In this document: piece by piece, positions 38,788 through 48,200 of the stretch
Layout of the letters: each line of letters opens with the position of its first letter
How positions within the stretch are numbered: the first letter of the stretch is position 1
From: Bacteroidota bacterium
Lineage (GTDB): Bacteria > Bacteroidota > Bacteroidia > UKL13-3
Direction of reading: 5' to 3'
Length of the DNA stretch: 64,000 nt
Assembly (NCBI GenBank): GCA_947457395.1
Contig: CANGVA010000010.1
Span: forward strand, 1-64,000
Position numbers and translations under genes: made by a program
The notes under the pieces: generated by a model
Seen by the model: only the letters and a program-made list of their open reading frames with translations
The model's database searches: none
Told to the model about the DNA's origin: nothing

Positions 38788-39423
38788 ATGGCAGAAATAG
38801 AAGGCGGTGGCGGTGGCGGTAAACACAAAGGTGGTAAGAACAGAGGCAAAAAACTTTCTACCAGGGTAGATTTTACCCCGATGGTAGATTTGGGATTCCT
38901 CCTCATTACCTTCTTTATGCTCACCACCAGCATGAATAAGCCGCAAACGATGGAAATAAATATGCCTGATAAGGATGTTAAAACCGAGGAGGAAAAAACC
39001 AAGGTTAAAGCATCGCAGGCAGTTACACTGCTGCTTACAAAAGATGACAAAGTAGTGTATTATTTTATGCAACAAAACGGAGAACCTGGTACACCCATGA
39101 TTACCGATTATTCTCCCGGAGGTATTAGGGCTACACTTATAAAGGAAAACAAAGCACGCAACCCTAATATCGATTCAGTAGCCATCTATAAACAGCAACT
39201 GAATATGGGGCAAATAGATGAGCCAACTTATAAAGCACATGCCAGCCAGATAAAAAGTTTTAAAGATGGGCTAATTGTGGTGATAAAGGCCACTGATAAA
39301 TCTAAATACAAGAATATGATTGATATCTTAGATGAGATGCTTATCTGTAATATTGGTCGCTATGCAGTCGTTGATATCAGTGATATTGAATTGGAAATGC
39401 TTAAAACCGTTAACCTTGAATAA
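38788..39423 (+). CDS. exbD: ExbD biopolymer transport protein, second copy
   Basis: 211 residues. A cytoplasmic stretch rich in Gly and Lys (EIEGGGGGGKHKGGKNRGKK) precedes the membrane helix FTPMVDLGFLLITFFMLTTS with its essential Asp. The periplasmic domain is enlarged and ends in KNMIDILDEMLICNIGRYAVVDISDIE. Two different ExbD subunits per operon are typical of Bacteroidota TonB systems. It lies 28 nt after the first exbD and 2 nt before tonB. Confidence 0.94.
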   Translation: MAEIEGGGGGGKHKGGKNRGKKLSTRVDFTPMVDLGFLLITFFMLTTSMNKPQTMEINMPDKDVKTEEEKTKVKASQAVTLLLTKDDKVVYYFMQQNGEPGTPMITDYSPGGIRATLIKENKARNPNIDSVAIYKQQLNMGQIDEPTYKAHASQIKSFKDGLIVVIKATDKSKYKNMIDILDEMLICNIGRYAVVDISDIELEMLKTVNLE

Positions 39424-39425
39424 TT

Positions 39426-40235
39426 ATGGCACTAGGTAAAATAAATATATTTGATGGCGCTTGGGTTGATTTGGTTTTTAAAGGCCGTAACCAAAACTAT
39501 GGTGCATACGTGCTCAGAAAAAAGAGTGACGAGTACACCAATAAAGGAGTGCTGTTTGCTATTGTGTTTTTTACACTGGCTATTTCAGCTCCAATGATTG
39601 TAAACTATATTAAAGGCTTGGTTCCAAAAGATTTGGAGGATGTAAAGGTTGTTGAAGTAAATACACTGGAAGAACCACCACCGGTTGATAAGGATCAACC
39701 GCCACCGCCTCCGGTTGAACCTCCTCCACCATTAAAATCTACGGTTAAATTTACTCCACCTGAAATTAAGCCTGATGAAGAGGTTCCAGATGAACCACCA
39801 CCAACACAGGACGATATGAAGGATAAAGATGCGGGTACAAAAACCGTTGAAGGCGACCCTGAAGGTGTGGATGCAAGTTTGCTTGAATCTGGTGATGGAT
39901 TAACAGGTGAAGAAGCAACTGAGATTGTAACGTTTGCTGAACAAATGCCTGAGTTTCCTGGAGGCCAGGAAGCCATGATGGCTTTCTTAAGCAAAAATAT
40001 ACAATACCCCCCAATGGCACGTGAGAATGGTATTGAAGGCCGTGTGGTATTGCAGTTTGTGGTTGACAGAGACGGAAATATTTCGAATATAGAAATCGTA
40101 AAGAAATTGGGCTGGGGCTTGGAAGAAGAAGCCATACGCGTGGTAAAAACCATGCCTGCATGGAAGCCTGCTAAACAAAATGGCAAGCCTGTTGTGCTCC
40201 GTATGATATTGCCTATCGTATTTAAATTGCAGTAA
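39426..40235 (+). CDS. tonB: Energy transducer TonB
   Basis: 269 residues. A cytoplasmic N-terminus with the R-N-Q-N-Y-G-A-Y-V-L-R motif of Bacteroidota TonB, a membrane helix (about 38-58), a proline-rich periplasmic spacer (about 80-130) and the TonB C-terminal domain (about 178-269: FPGGQEAMMAFLSKNIQYPPMAREN, EGRVVLQFVVDRDGNISN, MPAWKPAKQNGKPV). It transmits the proton-motive force to outer membrane receptors. Confidence 0.95.
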   Translation: MALGKINIFDGAWVDLVFKGRNQNYGAYVLRKKSDEYTNKGVLFAIVFFTLAISAPMIVNYIKGLVPKDLEDVKVVEVNTLEEPPPVDKDQPPPPPVEPPPPLKSTVKFTPPEIKPDEEVPDEPPPTQDDMKDKDAGTKTVEGDPEGVDASLLESGDGLTGEEATEIVTFAEQMPEFPGGQEAMMAFLSKNIQYPPMARENGIEGRVVLQFVVDRDGNISNIEIVKKLGWGLEEEAIRVVKTMPAWKPAKQNGKPVVLRMILPIVFKLQ

Positions 40236-40242
40236 ATGCATT

Positions 40243-40479
40243 TTGGATAGAGAAGAGTTAAGTATAAAACGACATCAGAAAATAGCCGGATTGCTGAAGT
40301 ATTTCAGATTAATCATGGCTATTTTTTATTTGGTAATGGGTATAAGCATTGCCTTTTTGCCTTTATTTGCAGATATATCATCAACCACACGTTATGTGTT
40401 TGGTGTTATGCTTATTTGTTACGGCATTTTCAGGTTTTACAGACAACTAAAAAGCAATGAAAACCAACATGAAGACTAA
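40243..40479 (+). CDS. Small two-helix membrane protein
   Basis: 78 residues from a TTG; the only ATG nearby is in another frame and runs into a stop at once. Two hydrophobic helices (about 19-41 and 48-66) separated by a short loop (ADISSTTR), with a basic N-terminus and an acidic C-terminus. No family recognised. It sits 7 nt after tonB and overlaps the PstS-like gene by 23 nt, so it is translationally embedded in the TonB operon. Confidence 0.75.
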   Translation: MDREELSIKRHQKIAGLLKYFRLIMAIFYLVMGISIAFLPLFADISSTTRYVFGVMLICYGIFRFYRQLKSNENQHED

Positions 40480-41416
40480 TTGGATTGCAGCATGCGTTCT
40501 ATTAATTATTAGCGCATGCGGAGGTAAAAAAAGCACCACCATTGCGGATGATACGGCAACCAGCGGCACCATAACCGTATCTGCAGATGAAAGTCTGAAA
40601 CCGATTATTGAAGCTGAAGAGGCGGTATTTGAATCAATTTACCCTAATGCCCATCTTAATATTGTTTATACCAATGAGTATGATGCCATTGATATGGTGA
40701 TGAAAGATTCCGCAAGAATAGCTATTGTTACCAGAGAAATGCTCCCGGAAGAAAAAGCTGCATTAGATGCAGTAAAAATTACACCGCGCTACTCCCCTTT
40801 TGCTTATGATGCAATTGCGCTTATTTTAAATCAGGAGAATAAGGATACGGTTTTTACAATTGAACAGGTAAAGCAAATGCTTAACGGCACTTACACTACA
40901 TGGAATCAACTCAATCCGAAATCAACTTTAGGCAAATTGCAGGTAGTATTTGATAGTCCTAAATCCGGAGCAGTAAGACACCTTACAGACTCTGTGCTTA
41001 AAGGCGAGAAACTTGCTCCACATTGCTTTGCTGTTCAGTCAAATCCTGAAGTAATCGCACATGTAGAGCAAAATAAAAATGCCATAGGAATTATAGGTGT
41101 AAACTGGATAAGTGATAAAGATGATAGCCTGATGCGTGGTTTTTTATCAAAAATAAAAGTTGCTGAACTTGTTCCCGTGAAACCGGATAAGGCTGAAGCC
41201 CGCACCATGAAACCATGGCAGGCCTATATTAGCCTTAAACAATATCCGCTTTGGCGCAAGGTTCAAATACTAAGCAGAGAGGCGCGTGTTGGTTTAGGCA
41301 CAGGATTTGCCTCATTCATTGCCAGCGATAAGGGCCAGCGTATTGTGCTTAAGTCAGGGTTAGTTCCGGCTACAGCACCAATAAGAATTATAGAAGTAAA
41401 TAACGAAGGATTATAA
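40457..41416 (+). CDS. PstS-like substrate-binding lipoprotein
   Basis: 319 residues. The lipoprotein signal (MKTNMKTNWIAACVLLIISAC) places the acylated Cys at residue 21; a second ATG at 40469 is an alternative start. The mature part is a type II periplasmic-binding fold related to phosphate-binding PstS: GTITVSADESLKPIIEAEEAVFESIYP, RIAIVTREM, VVFDSPKSGAVRHLTDSVL, GIIGVNWISD. pstCAB genes are absent, and the gene is in the TonB operon, so a role other than classical phosphate import is likely. Confidence 0.85.
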   Translation: MKTNMKTNWIAACVLLIISACGGKKSTTIADDTATSGTITVSADESLKPIIEAEEAVFESIYPNAHLNIVYTNEYDAIDMVMKDSARIAIVTREMLPEEKAALDAVKITPRYSPFAYDAIALILNQENKDTVFTIEQVKQMLNGTYTTWNQLNPKSTLGKLQVVFDSPKSGAVRHLTDSVLKGEKLAPHCFAVQSNPEVIAHVEQNKNAIGIIGVNWISDKDDSLMRGFLSKIKVAELVPVKPDKAEARTMKPWQAYISLKQYPLWRKVQILSREARVGLGTGFASFIASDKGQRIVLKSGLVPATAPIRIIEVNNEGL

Positions 41417-41422
41417 AAACAC

Positions 41423-43090
41423 ATGATGATTGCCAATTATATGAAAAGAAAAAGCCTATTGGGAGCATTAACACTGCTTACCGGAGTAACGTTTGCACAA
41501 ACAGCTGAAGACGGAATACGTGCACTTGATTTTGACCGTTATGAATATGCGCGTAACGTGTTTACCAATTTAACCCAAATAGAACCAACAAAGGGCGCCA
41601 ATTATTTTTACCTGGGCCAGTCATATCTAAATTTATTTAAACCAGATTCTGCTTTGTGGGCCTATAACAAAGGCGTGCAGGCCGAGCCCAATAATTTTAT
41701 GAACTATGTTGGTTTGGGTGAGTTGATGTTAGAAGATAATAAAACCAACGAAGCCGCAGGTTATTTTGATAAAGCGCTCTCATTTAGCAAAGGCAGAGAT
41801 GGCAAATCAAAAGACGTTAATGCTTTAAGGTTGGTAGCACAGGCTATGATATCACCTGAAGAAAACAGAATGATTGATGTAGCACATGAGCATATAACCC
41901 GAGCTTTGGAGTTGGATAAAAACAATTATGAAGCCATCATTACAGCAGGAGATGTAAGCTTGCTTAAAAATCCAGGGCAAGCAGGAGGCGCAGCCGATTT
42001 ATATGAAAGAGCTATTTCATTAGATCCGAAGAACCCCAAAGCCTACACCAGAATATCTTATATATGGCTTAGTGTAAAGAATGCAGAGGCAACCAATGAT
42101 GCGCTGCAGCGTGCACTTGCTGTTGATGCAAAATATGCTCCCGCTTTAAAGAACTTGTCGGAATATTACTACCAAACGCGTCAGTTTGCAAAAGCTAAAG
42201 AAACCTATGTGAGGTACTTGGAGAACTCAGAACCAAGTTTAGGTAACAAAAAACGTTTTGCCAGAATTCTTTTCAGAAATAAAGAATATGAGGAAACAAT
42301 CGTTCAAATAAATGAGATATTAAGCAGTGATGTGAGTGATGTGTTTTTATACAGACTATTAGGTTATAGCAATTATGAGGTAGGTGAAGCGAAAAAAGAT
42401 ACTTCAAAGTATCGTCCTGGTGCCGAAGCACTAACTACCTTCATTAATAAGGTAGATCCTGCAAAAGTGATACAAAGTGATTATGAATATTTGGCAAAGC
42501 TATATTCTAAAATACCGGGTAAAGAAGATATGGCTGCAGAAAATATTAACAAAGCCATCCAAAAAGACTCTTCTAAAGTAGAATTATATAATGATGCCGG
42601 ACAGATTTTTTCTCGTATTAAAAAACATGACCAAGCTGCCTATTATTTTGAAAGATATATGTCTGTAGCTAAAAAAATATTACCTGCAGATTATTACCGA
42701 TTAGGCATTGCTTGTTATAACAGCAAACAATATCAAAAAGCAGATAGTGTTTTTGCTAAACTGATTGAAATTAAACCGGATTATGCTGAAGGCTATTTCT
42801 GGAGGGGTAATGCACAGCAGCAAATTGATAAGGAAGCTAAGACTACGCTGGCTAAAGAACTTTATGAAAAGTACCTGTCATTAACTGAAGCAACACCTGA
42901 AAAATATAAAAAGCAGCTCATTACTGCCTATTATTATTTAGGTACCTATGCAATATTAAAAGATGACAATAAAGCCGCATTGGACTATGTAAATAAAACC
43001 CTTGCCATTGACCCTGAAAACGCAGATGCAAAAGAACGTAAGAAATTACTAACAGCTCCTCCACCACCGGCTAAAGGTGGCAAAAAATAA
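41423..43090 (+). CDS. Secreted TPR protein of the TonB operon
   Basis: 555 residues. The signal peptide is best explained from an internal ATG at 41441 (MKRKSLLGALTLLTGVTFAQ); the ATG at 41423 adds six residues. At least ten tetratricopeptide-like units run through the protein, for example TNLTQIEPTKGANYFYLGQSYL, ALELDKNNYEAIITAGDVSL, LFAKLIEIKPDYAEGYFWRG and LAIDPENADAKER. It is probably a periplasmic scaffold for the TonB machinery or its PstS-like partner. It is the last gene before the operon terminator. Confidence 0.88.
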   Translation: MMIANYMKRKSLLGALTLLTGVTFAQTAEDGIRALDFDRYEYARNVFTNLTQIEPTKGANYFYLGQSYLNLFKPDSALWAYNKGVQAEPNNFMNYVGLGELMLEDNKTNEAAGYFDKALSFSKGRDGKSKDVNALRLVAQAMISPEENRMIDVAHEHITRALELDKNNYEAIITAGDVSLLKNPGQAGGAADLYERAISLDPKNPKAYTRISYIWLSVKNAEATNDALQRALAVDAKYAPALKNLSEYYYQTRQFAKAKETYVRYLENSEPSLGNKKRFARILFRNKEYEETIVQINEILSSDVSDVFLYRLLGYSNYEVGEAKKDTSKYRPGAEALTTFINKVDPAKVIQSDYEYLAKLYSKIPGKEDMAAENINKAIQKDSSKVELYNDAGQIFSRIKKHDQAAYYFERYMSVAKKILPADYYRLGIACYNSKQYQKADSVFAKLIEIKPDYAEGYFWRGNAQQQIDKEAKTTLAKELYEKYLSLTEATPEKYKKQLITAYYYLGTYAILKDDNKAALDYVNKTLAIDPENADAKERKKLLTAPPPPAKGGKK

Positions 43091-43091
43091 T

Positions 43092-43123
43092 AAAAAAGGC
43101 TGCTACAAAGCGGCCTTTTTTAT
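43092..43123 (+). terminator. Rho-independent terminator of the exbB-tonB operon
   Basis: Stem AAAAAAGGCTGC with GCGGCCTTTTTT (one G-T pair) across a 6-nt loop, directly after the TPR gene stop. Confidence 0.9.
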
Positions 43124-43167
43124 GGCCGATTACTAGGGTCAGCAATGATAAAATGAGCGCAATAGTA

Positions 43168-43175
43168 TATATTTG
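43168..43175 (+). promoter_or_regulatory. -7 box (TATATTTG) of the tRNA-Arg gene
   Basis: Perfect TAnnTTTG ending 6 nt before the first base of the mature tRNA, so the primary transcript has almost no 5' leader. Confidence 0.7.
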
Positions 43176-43181
43176 CCCGAG

Positions 43182-43253
43182 GGCCTTGTAGTACAATGGA
43201 TAGTACGTGAGTCTCCGGAACTCAAGATCCAGGTTCGATTCCCGGCAAGGCCA
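43182..43253 (+). tRNA. tRNA-Arg (anticodon CCG)
   Basis: 72 nt. Acceptor stem GGCCTTG/CAAGGCC is perfect, with discriminator A43253. D stem GTAC/GTAC, anticodon stem TGAGT/ACTCA, loop CTCCGGA giving anticodon CCG (codon CGG). The T loop is TTCGATT on a stem with one A-C mismatch. No CCA is encoded. T-rich sequence follows at once. Confidence 0.93.
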
Positions 43254-43299
43254 CTTTTTTACATGTCAATTCCTCTTTTTTTTATTACCTTGGCACTCG

Positions 43300-45231
43300 G
43301 TGATTCCTCAAAGTAAAATAGATGAAATTATTGATGTTGCCCGCATAGAAGAAGTGGTTGGCGATTATGTGTCTCTTAAAAAACGGGGGGCAAATTTGCT
43401 TGGCCTCTGCCCTTTTCATCAGGAAAAAACACCTTCATTTACGATTTCTCCGGCTAAAGGTATTTACAAATGCTTTGGCTGCGGCAAAGCCGGCAACTCT
43501 GTTAATTTTATCATGGAATATGAGCACCTCGATTATATTCCTGCACTTAAATTTATTGCAGAAAAATATCAAATAGAGTGGCCTGAGCTGCAAATATCTG
43601 ATGAAGCGCTTGCCGAAGAAAAAAGAAAGCAGCGAGAAAAGGAAAGTCTGCAAATCATTAACAATTTTGCCGAACAGTATTTTGCCAATATACTCCATGC
43701 GGATGAAGAGGGCACAGCTATAGGACTCTCCTATTTTGAAGAGCGTGGATTTCGACCTGAAATAATACAGAAATTCAAATTAGGTTTTGCCAAAGACAGC
43801 TGGGATCATTTTACACAAACTGCTATTGCTGCCGGTTACAGTCAGGAACTGCTAATGAAGGCAGGTTTAATTAAACAAAGTGAACAAGGCAAAATATACG
43901 ATGCCTACCGCGGGCGCGTTATGTTTACTATACATGCACTGAGTGGTAAACCAATTGCTTTTGCGGGGAGATTTTTAAAACCTGACCCCAAAAGCCCTAA
44001 GTATGTTAACTCTCCTGAAACCGAGCTTTACCACAAGAGCAATGAGTTGTATGGTTTGTATTTTGCTCGCAATGCCATTAGTAAATCGGGCTACGTTTAT
44101 TTGGTAGAAGGCTATACGGATGTGATACAGATGCATCAGGCAGGTGTTGAAAATGTAGTAGCCTCATCCGGCACCTCGCTTACCGAAAATCAAATCAGAC
44201 TCATTAAACGTTTTACCGATAATGTGTGTGTGTTGTATGATGGAGATGCCGCGGGTATCAAAGCATCCATGCGCGGTATTGATATGCTGCTTGAGGCGGG
44301 TTTAAACGTAAAAGTGCTCTTGTTTCCGGATGGCGAAGACCCGGATAGTTTTTGCAAAAAGCAAGGTCCACTTGGATTTTCGGCCTATCTTGATGAAAAC
44401 AAGCAAGACTTTATTCGTTTTAAAACATCTCTACTTTCAGCCGATGCGGGCTCCGATCCCATAAAAAATGCAGAACTAATTAAAGATGTTGTGCAAAGCA
44501 TTGCCAAAGTTCCGGATGCATTTAAACGTTCAGGTTTTATTAAAGAAACATCCATTGCTTTAAAAGTAGAAGAACAACTTCTCATTACCGAGATAAATCG
44601 TCTGCTAAGAAACAAGCTATCACAGCAGGCAAACACTACCATACCTGCTCCGGATGACCAACCGCTGAATTATGAAGCTGAGATAAAACAACTCCTGGAC
44701 GTGCAGGTGCACGATCATCAGGAAAAGGATATTGTTCGTTTATTGCTCCATTTTGCCAACCTCCCTATGGAAGGATACCGCAATGTGGCACATTTTATTT
44801 TATCTGAAATAGCCCAAGATGAAATTGAGATTGAGAATCCGGTAGTACATGAGATCCTCAATGAAATTCACAAACAGCTGGAGGCAGGTGAAGTTGATAT
44901 GCAAAAACTTGTGAACCATATGAACCCGGATATAAGCAGGTTTATTGCAGAAATGTTATCTCTTCATTATGAAATTAGTCCTAATTGGGAACACAAGTTT
45001 GATATATTAATAGACAAACTGGAAGATAAGTATCTGGAAGATATTGACTCTGCCATGAACCGCCTAAAACTGAAGAATACAGAGAAACTAATTAAGCTAA
45101 ATAAGGAGGAAATGCTAAAGGCAGAACAGGACGGAAATATAGAGCTGATTACTAATTGCCTGAAGGTACATCAGCATCTGATGGAACAAAAGTCGCAGTT
45201 ATCCACAAAGCCTGGAACTGTAATATTTTGA
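43300..45231 (+). CDS. dnaG: DNA primase
   Basis: 643 residues from the GTG at 43300 (VIPQSKIDEIIDVARIEEVV, the conserved DnaG start). The CHC2 zinc finger uses Cys37, His40, Cys58 and Cys61. The TOPRIM domain has VYLVEGYTDVIQMHQ and LYDGDAAGIKA, with the metal-binding DGD. A C-terminal helicase-binding region of lower conservation (about 430-643) completes it. The frame is open upstream through the tRNA-Arg gene, which is not coding. The GTG lies 6 nt after TACCTTGG, a weak -7 box. Confidence 0.97.
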   Translation: MIPQSKIDEIIDVARIEEVVGDYVSLKKRGANLLGLCPFHQEKTPSFTISPAKGIYKCFGCGKAGNSVNFIMEYEHLDYIPALKFIAEKYQIEWPELQISDEALAEEKRKQREKESLQIINNFAEQYFANILHADEEGTAIGLSYFEERGFRPEIIQKFKLGFAKDSWDHFTQTAIAAGYSQELLMKAGLIKQSEQGKIYDAYRGRVMFTIHALSGKPIAFAGRFLKPDPKSPKYVNSPETELYHKSNELYGLYFARNAISKSGYVYLVEGYTDVIQMHQAGVENVVASSGTSLTENQIRLIKRFTDNVCVLYDGDAAGIKASMRGIDMLLEAGLNVKVLLFPDGEDPDSFCKKQGPLGFSAYLDENKQDFIRFKTSLLSADAGSDPIKNAELIKDVVQSIAKVPDAFKRSGFIKETSIALKVEEQLLITEINRLLRNKLSQQANTTIPAPDDQPLNYEAEIKQLLDVQVHDHQEKDIVRLLLHFANLPMEGYRNVAHFILSEIAQDEIEIENPVVHEILNEIHKQLEAGEVDMQKLVNHMNPDISRFIAEMLSLHYEISPNWEHKFDILIDKLEDKYLEDIDSAMNRLKLKNTEKLIKLNKEEMLKAEQDGNIELITNCLKVHQHLMEQKSQLSTKPGTVIF

Positions 45232-45294
45232 TTGTCAATTGGTATTTTAATCGCTTACAACCTATAATTGCATATTAACGTCTTTGATTAAATT

Positions 45295-48200
45295 TTGAAT
45301 TCGTTTAGACATATCATATTTGTTTTTGCCCAGTGCCTTTTAACCTTCGGGCTCTTTGCTCAGGTTCCCAGGGCTGGTTTTACAGCAAATAGACTTTCGG
45401 GCTGTAGCCCTTTAACTGTTGTATTTACCAATACATCAACAGGTGGTGCACCAATGAGTTTTTTGTGGAGATTTGGCAATGGCAATACATCAACTTTAGG
45501 TAGTAGTACCGTATCAGCAACCTATGTTTTACCCGGTACCTACAGGGTTTCTTTAACCGCTTCCAATGCAAGCGGGGTTGATTCTATGGTAAGGTTTGCC
45601 TACATTACTGTTTTTACCAATCCTACAGCCAATTTTAGCGCCAATCCTACCAGTGGTTGCGCGCCATTATCCGTGCAGTTTACAGATTTATCAGCAGGTG
45701 TAGGCTCAGGAATTACTAAATGGCTTTGGGATTTTGGTGATGGCACTTCCTCTACTGCCAAAAATCCTTCCAAAACCTATTTGACCTCAGGCTCATTTAC
45801 AGTAACATTAATTGTTACAGATGCTAACGGATGTGAAGGACGAATTATAAAACCCGCATATATAAATGTAACCGGTAATCATAACGTAACATTTAGCGCT
45901 CCTGCACCGCTTACAGGTTGCAAAACGCCATTCTCTAAAACATTTACACCCGTAGTTACACCGGCAGGAACCGGCTACACCTATTCCTGGAATTTTGGAG
46001 ATGGTAATTTCTCAACCCAAATGTCGCCAACGCACAGTTATACTGCAACAGGTACTTATACAGTTAGCCTAACGGTTACCTCCGCTTCCGGATGTGCTGT
46101 TACTTTTACCAGACCCAATTATATAATGCTGGCTGAAGGCAAGGCCGATTTTGCATTGTCATCTAATCCGGCTTGTGCACCAGCATTGGTTAATTTTACA
46201 AATTCATCTACCCCTTCAACAGGCATGCTTTATAATTGGAGTGGGCCATTTGGCTTCAATAGTACGCAGAGAAATCCCCCATCACAACAAATATTTACAT
46301 CGGGAACCTATACGTATCAGCTAGCTGTTTCATGGGCCAATGGTTTATGCACAGATATCCTATCTAAACAGGTAAATGTAATTGTGTGGCCTAAGCCTAA
46401 TGCAGATTTCCATGCCAATAGAACTGAATTTTGCAAGCCACCGGCTACGGTTAATTTTATCAATCTATCTTCAGATGCAGTAAGTTACAACTGGACTTTT
46501 GAAGGACACGGCTCTTCTACAGATGTAAATCCTAGCAGAGTTTTTAATGCACTTGGTAAATTCAATGTAAGGCTCATTGCTACAAGCTCCAACGGATGCA
46601 AAGACACAACAACTGCAAACGATTTTGTAATAATTGAAAGTCCGAAGTTTGAAATCAAACCTGATATTAAGTTTTCCGGATGTGCCCCACTAACTGTCAG
46701 AGCTTATGTAGATGACCAAAGCCTTGTGCCTCTGACAAATTGGACCTGGACGATGGGAAATGGCCAAACATCTAATGCAGATACTGCAACTGCAGTTTAC
46801 CAAGATACAGGTATTTACACCATAACAGTAACAGGCAAAAATGCAGATAGCTGCATGGAGACCAAATCGGCAAAGGTTTATGTTGGCACAAGCTTAAACA
46901 ACCAACCTGTAATTAATAATATTTCTTCGTGTTATAATGATTTCAGGAGCATATTTTCCTTGGTACCTAATTATACCCCGGGCCCTTTCGATACAATAAA
47001 CTGGGTTATTATTAAAGACAGCACTGTCATTACTGTATTAGTAGGAAATATAACAACACTTAGTGATAGCATAGTAAAAGCACTTAATATGTATGGCACC
47101 TATGATGTGTTACTGCGTATTTCAAATAAGGGCTGCAGGAGGCAAACCTATATGCCTGCAGCTTTTGTTGTGCGGGGGCCCAGGGCAAGGTTTCAAATGA
47201 TCATGGACAGTTGCCAGTATAATCGTTTTCGATTTACCAATTTATCAGATACAATTAGGTATACGCATGTAAAGTGGATTTTTCCTGATAATACTACCGA
47301 TACTGCTTCCAAAACATTTTCCAGATTATTCAATGGTCCTTTTGGTCCACAGAAATTTACTTTGATAGCTTATGACTCTATTTGGGGTTGCTCCGATACA
47401 TCAAACATTACAAGATTAATTGGTGAGCCACCAAAAGTTGGATTTAAATTAAGTGATTCGATGGGGTGTTCTCCATTTACTTTTACCATTACAAACCAGA
47501 CAATTTTTGGCCCGCCTGTTGCCTTTAAATCATTTTCAGTTACGATTGGTGATGGCTCCTCTGCTGCAAGTCTTCCTGCTACCTTTACCACATCTCGACC
47601 AGGCTATAATAAGGTTACTTTGGTTGCAGAAGATACCCTTGGTTGCAGATATCAACTTGAGCGTGATTCTGCCTACTTTATATTCAGAGGTCAATCAAAC
47701 CTAAGTGTGATACCTAATTTCGGCTGTGTTCCGCTCAAAGTTAAAGGTCTACACACAGGAACCTATGATAGACCAATTAAACAAATATTATTTATTTGGG
47801 GTAATGGAGACACTACGGCTTCAAGTGCAGATTCTGCTGAATATACTTATCTTACTGCACCAGCAAATCAGGTTGCGGGTTGGTCTGCAAGAATAATTGC
47901 CATTGATACAAATAACTGCAGATTTACTTCCACTTCAAGATCAGTTAGAGCATATAAACCTATACCTGTTAATACTATTAGCGTAAGCAAACGATGCGGT
48001 GTGGACTCAGTTAGGTTTACGGGGGCAAATGATCCTACACTTGGCGTTCAGCCATTTTCATTCAGGTGGACACTTGGAAATGGAGTAACCGTAAATGGCA
48101 GAAATTTTTTTAGAAACTTTTCAGGAGATACTACCTATACCGCAACAATGTATGTATCTGATGCAAATGGCTGCATCGATTCATTAAGCAAAGATTACAC

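Noticed and set aside
43207-43299. N-terminal extension of dnaG
   Set aside because: It would begin inside tRNA-Arg and adds 31 residues not seen in DnaG; the conserved start VIPQSKID is at 43300.
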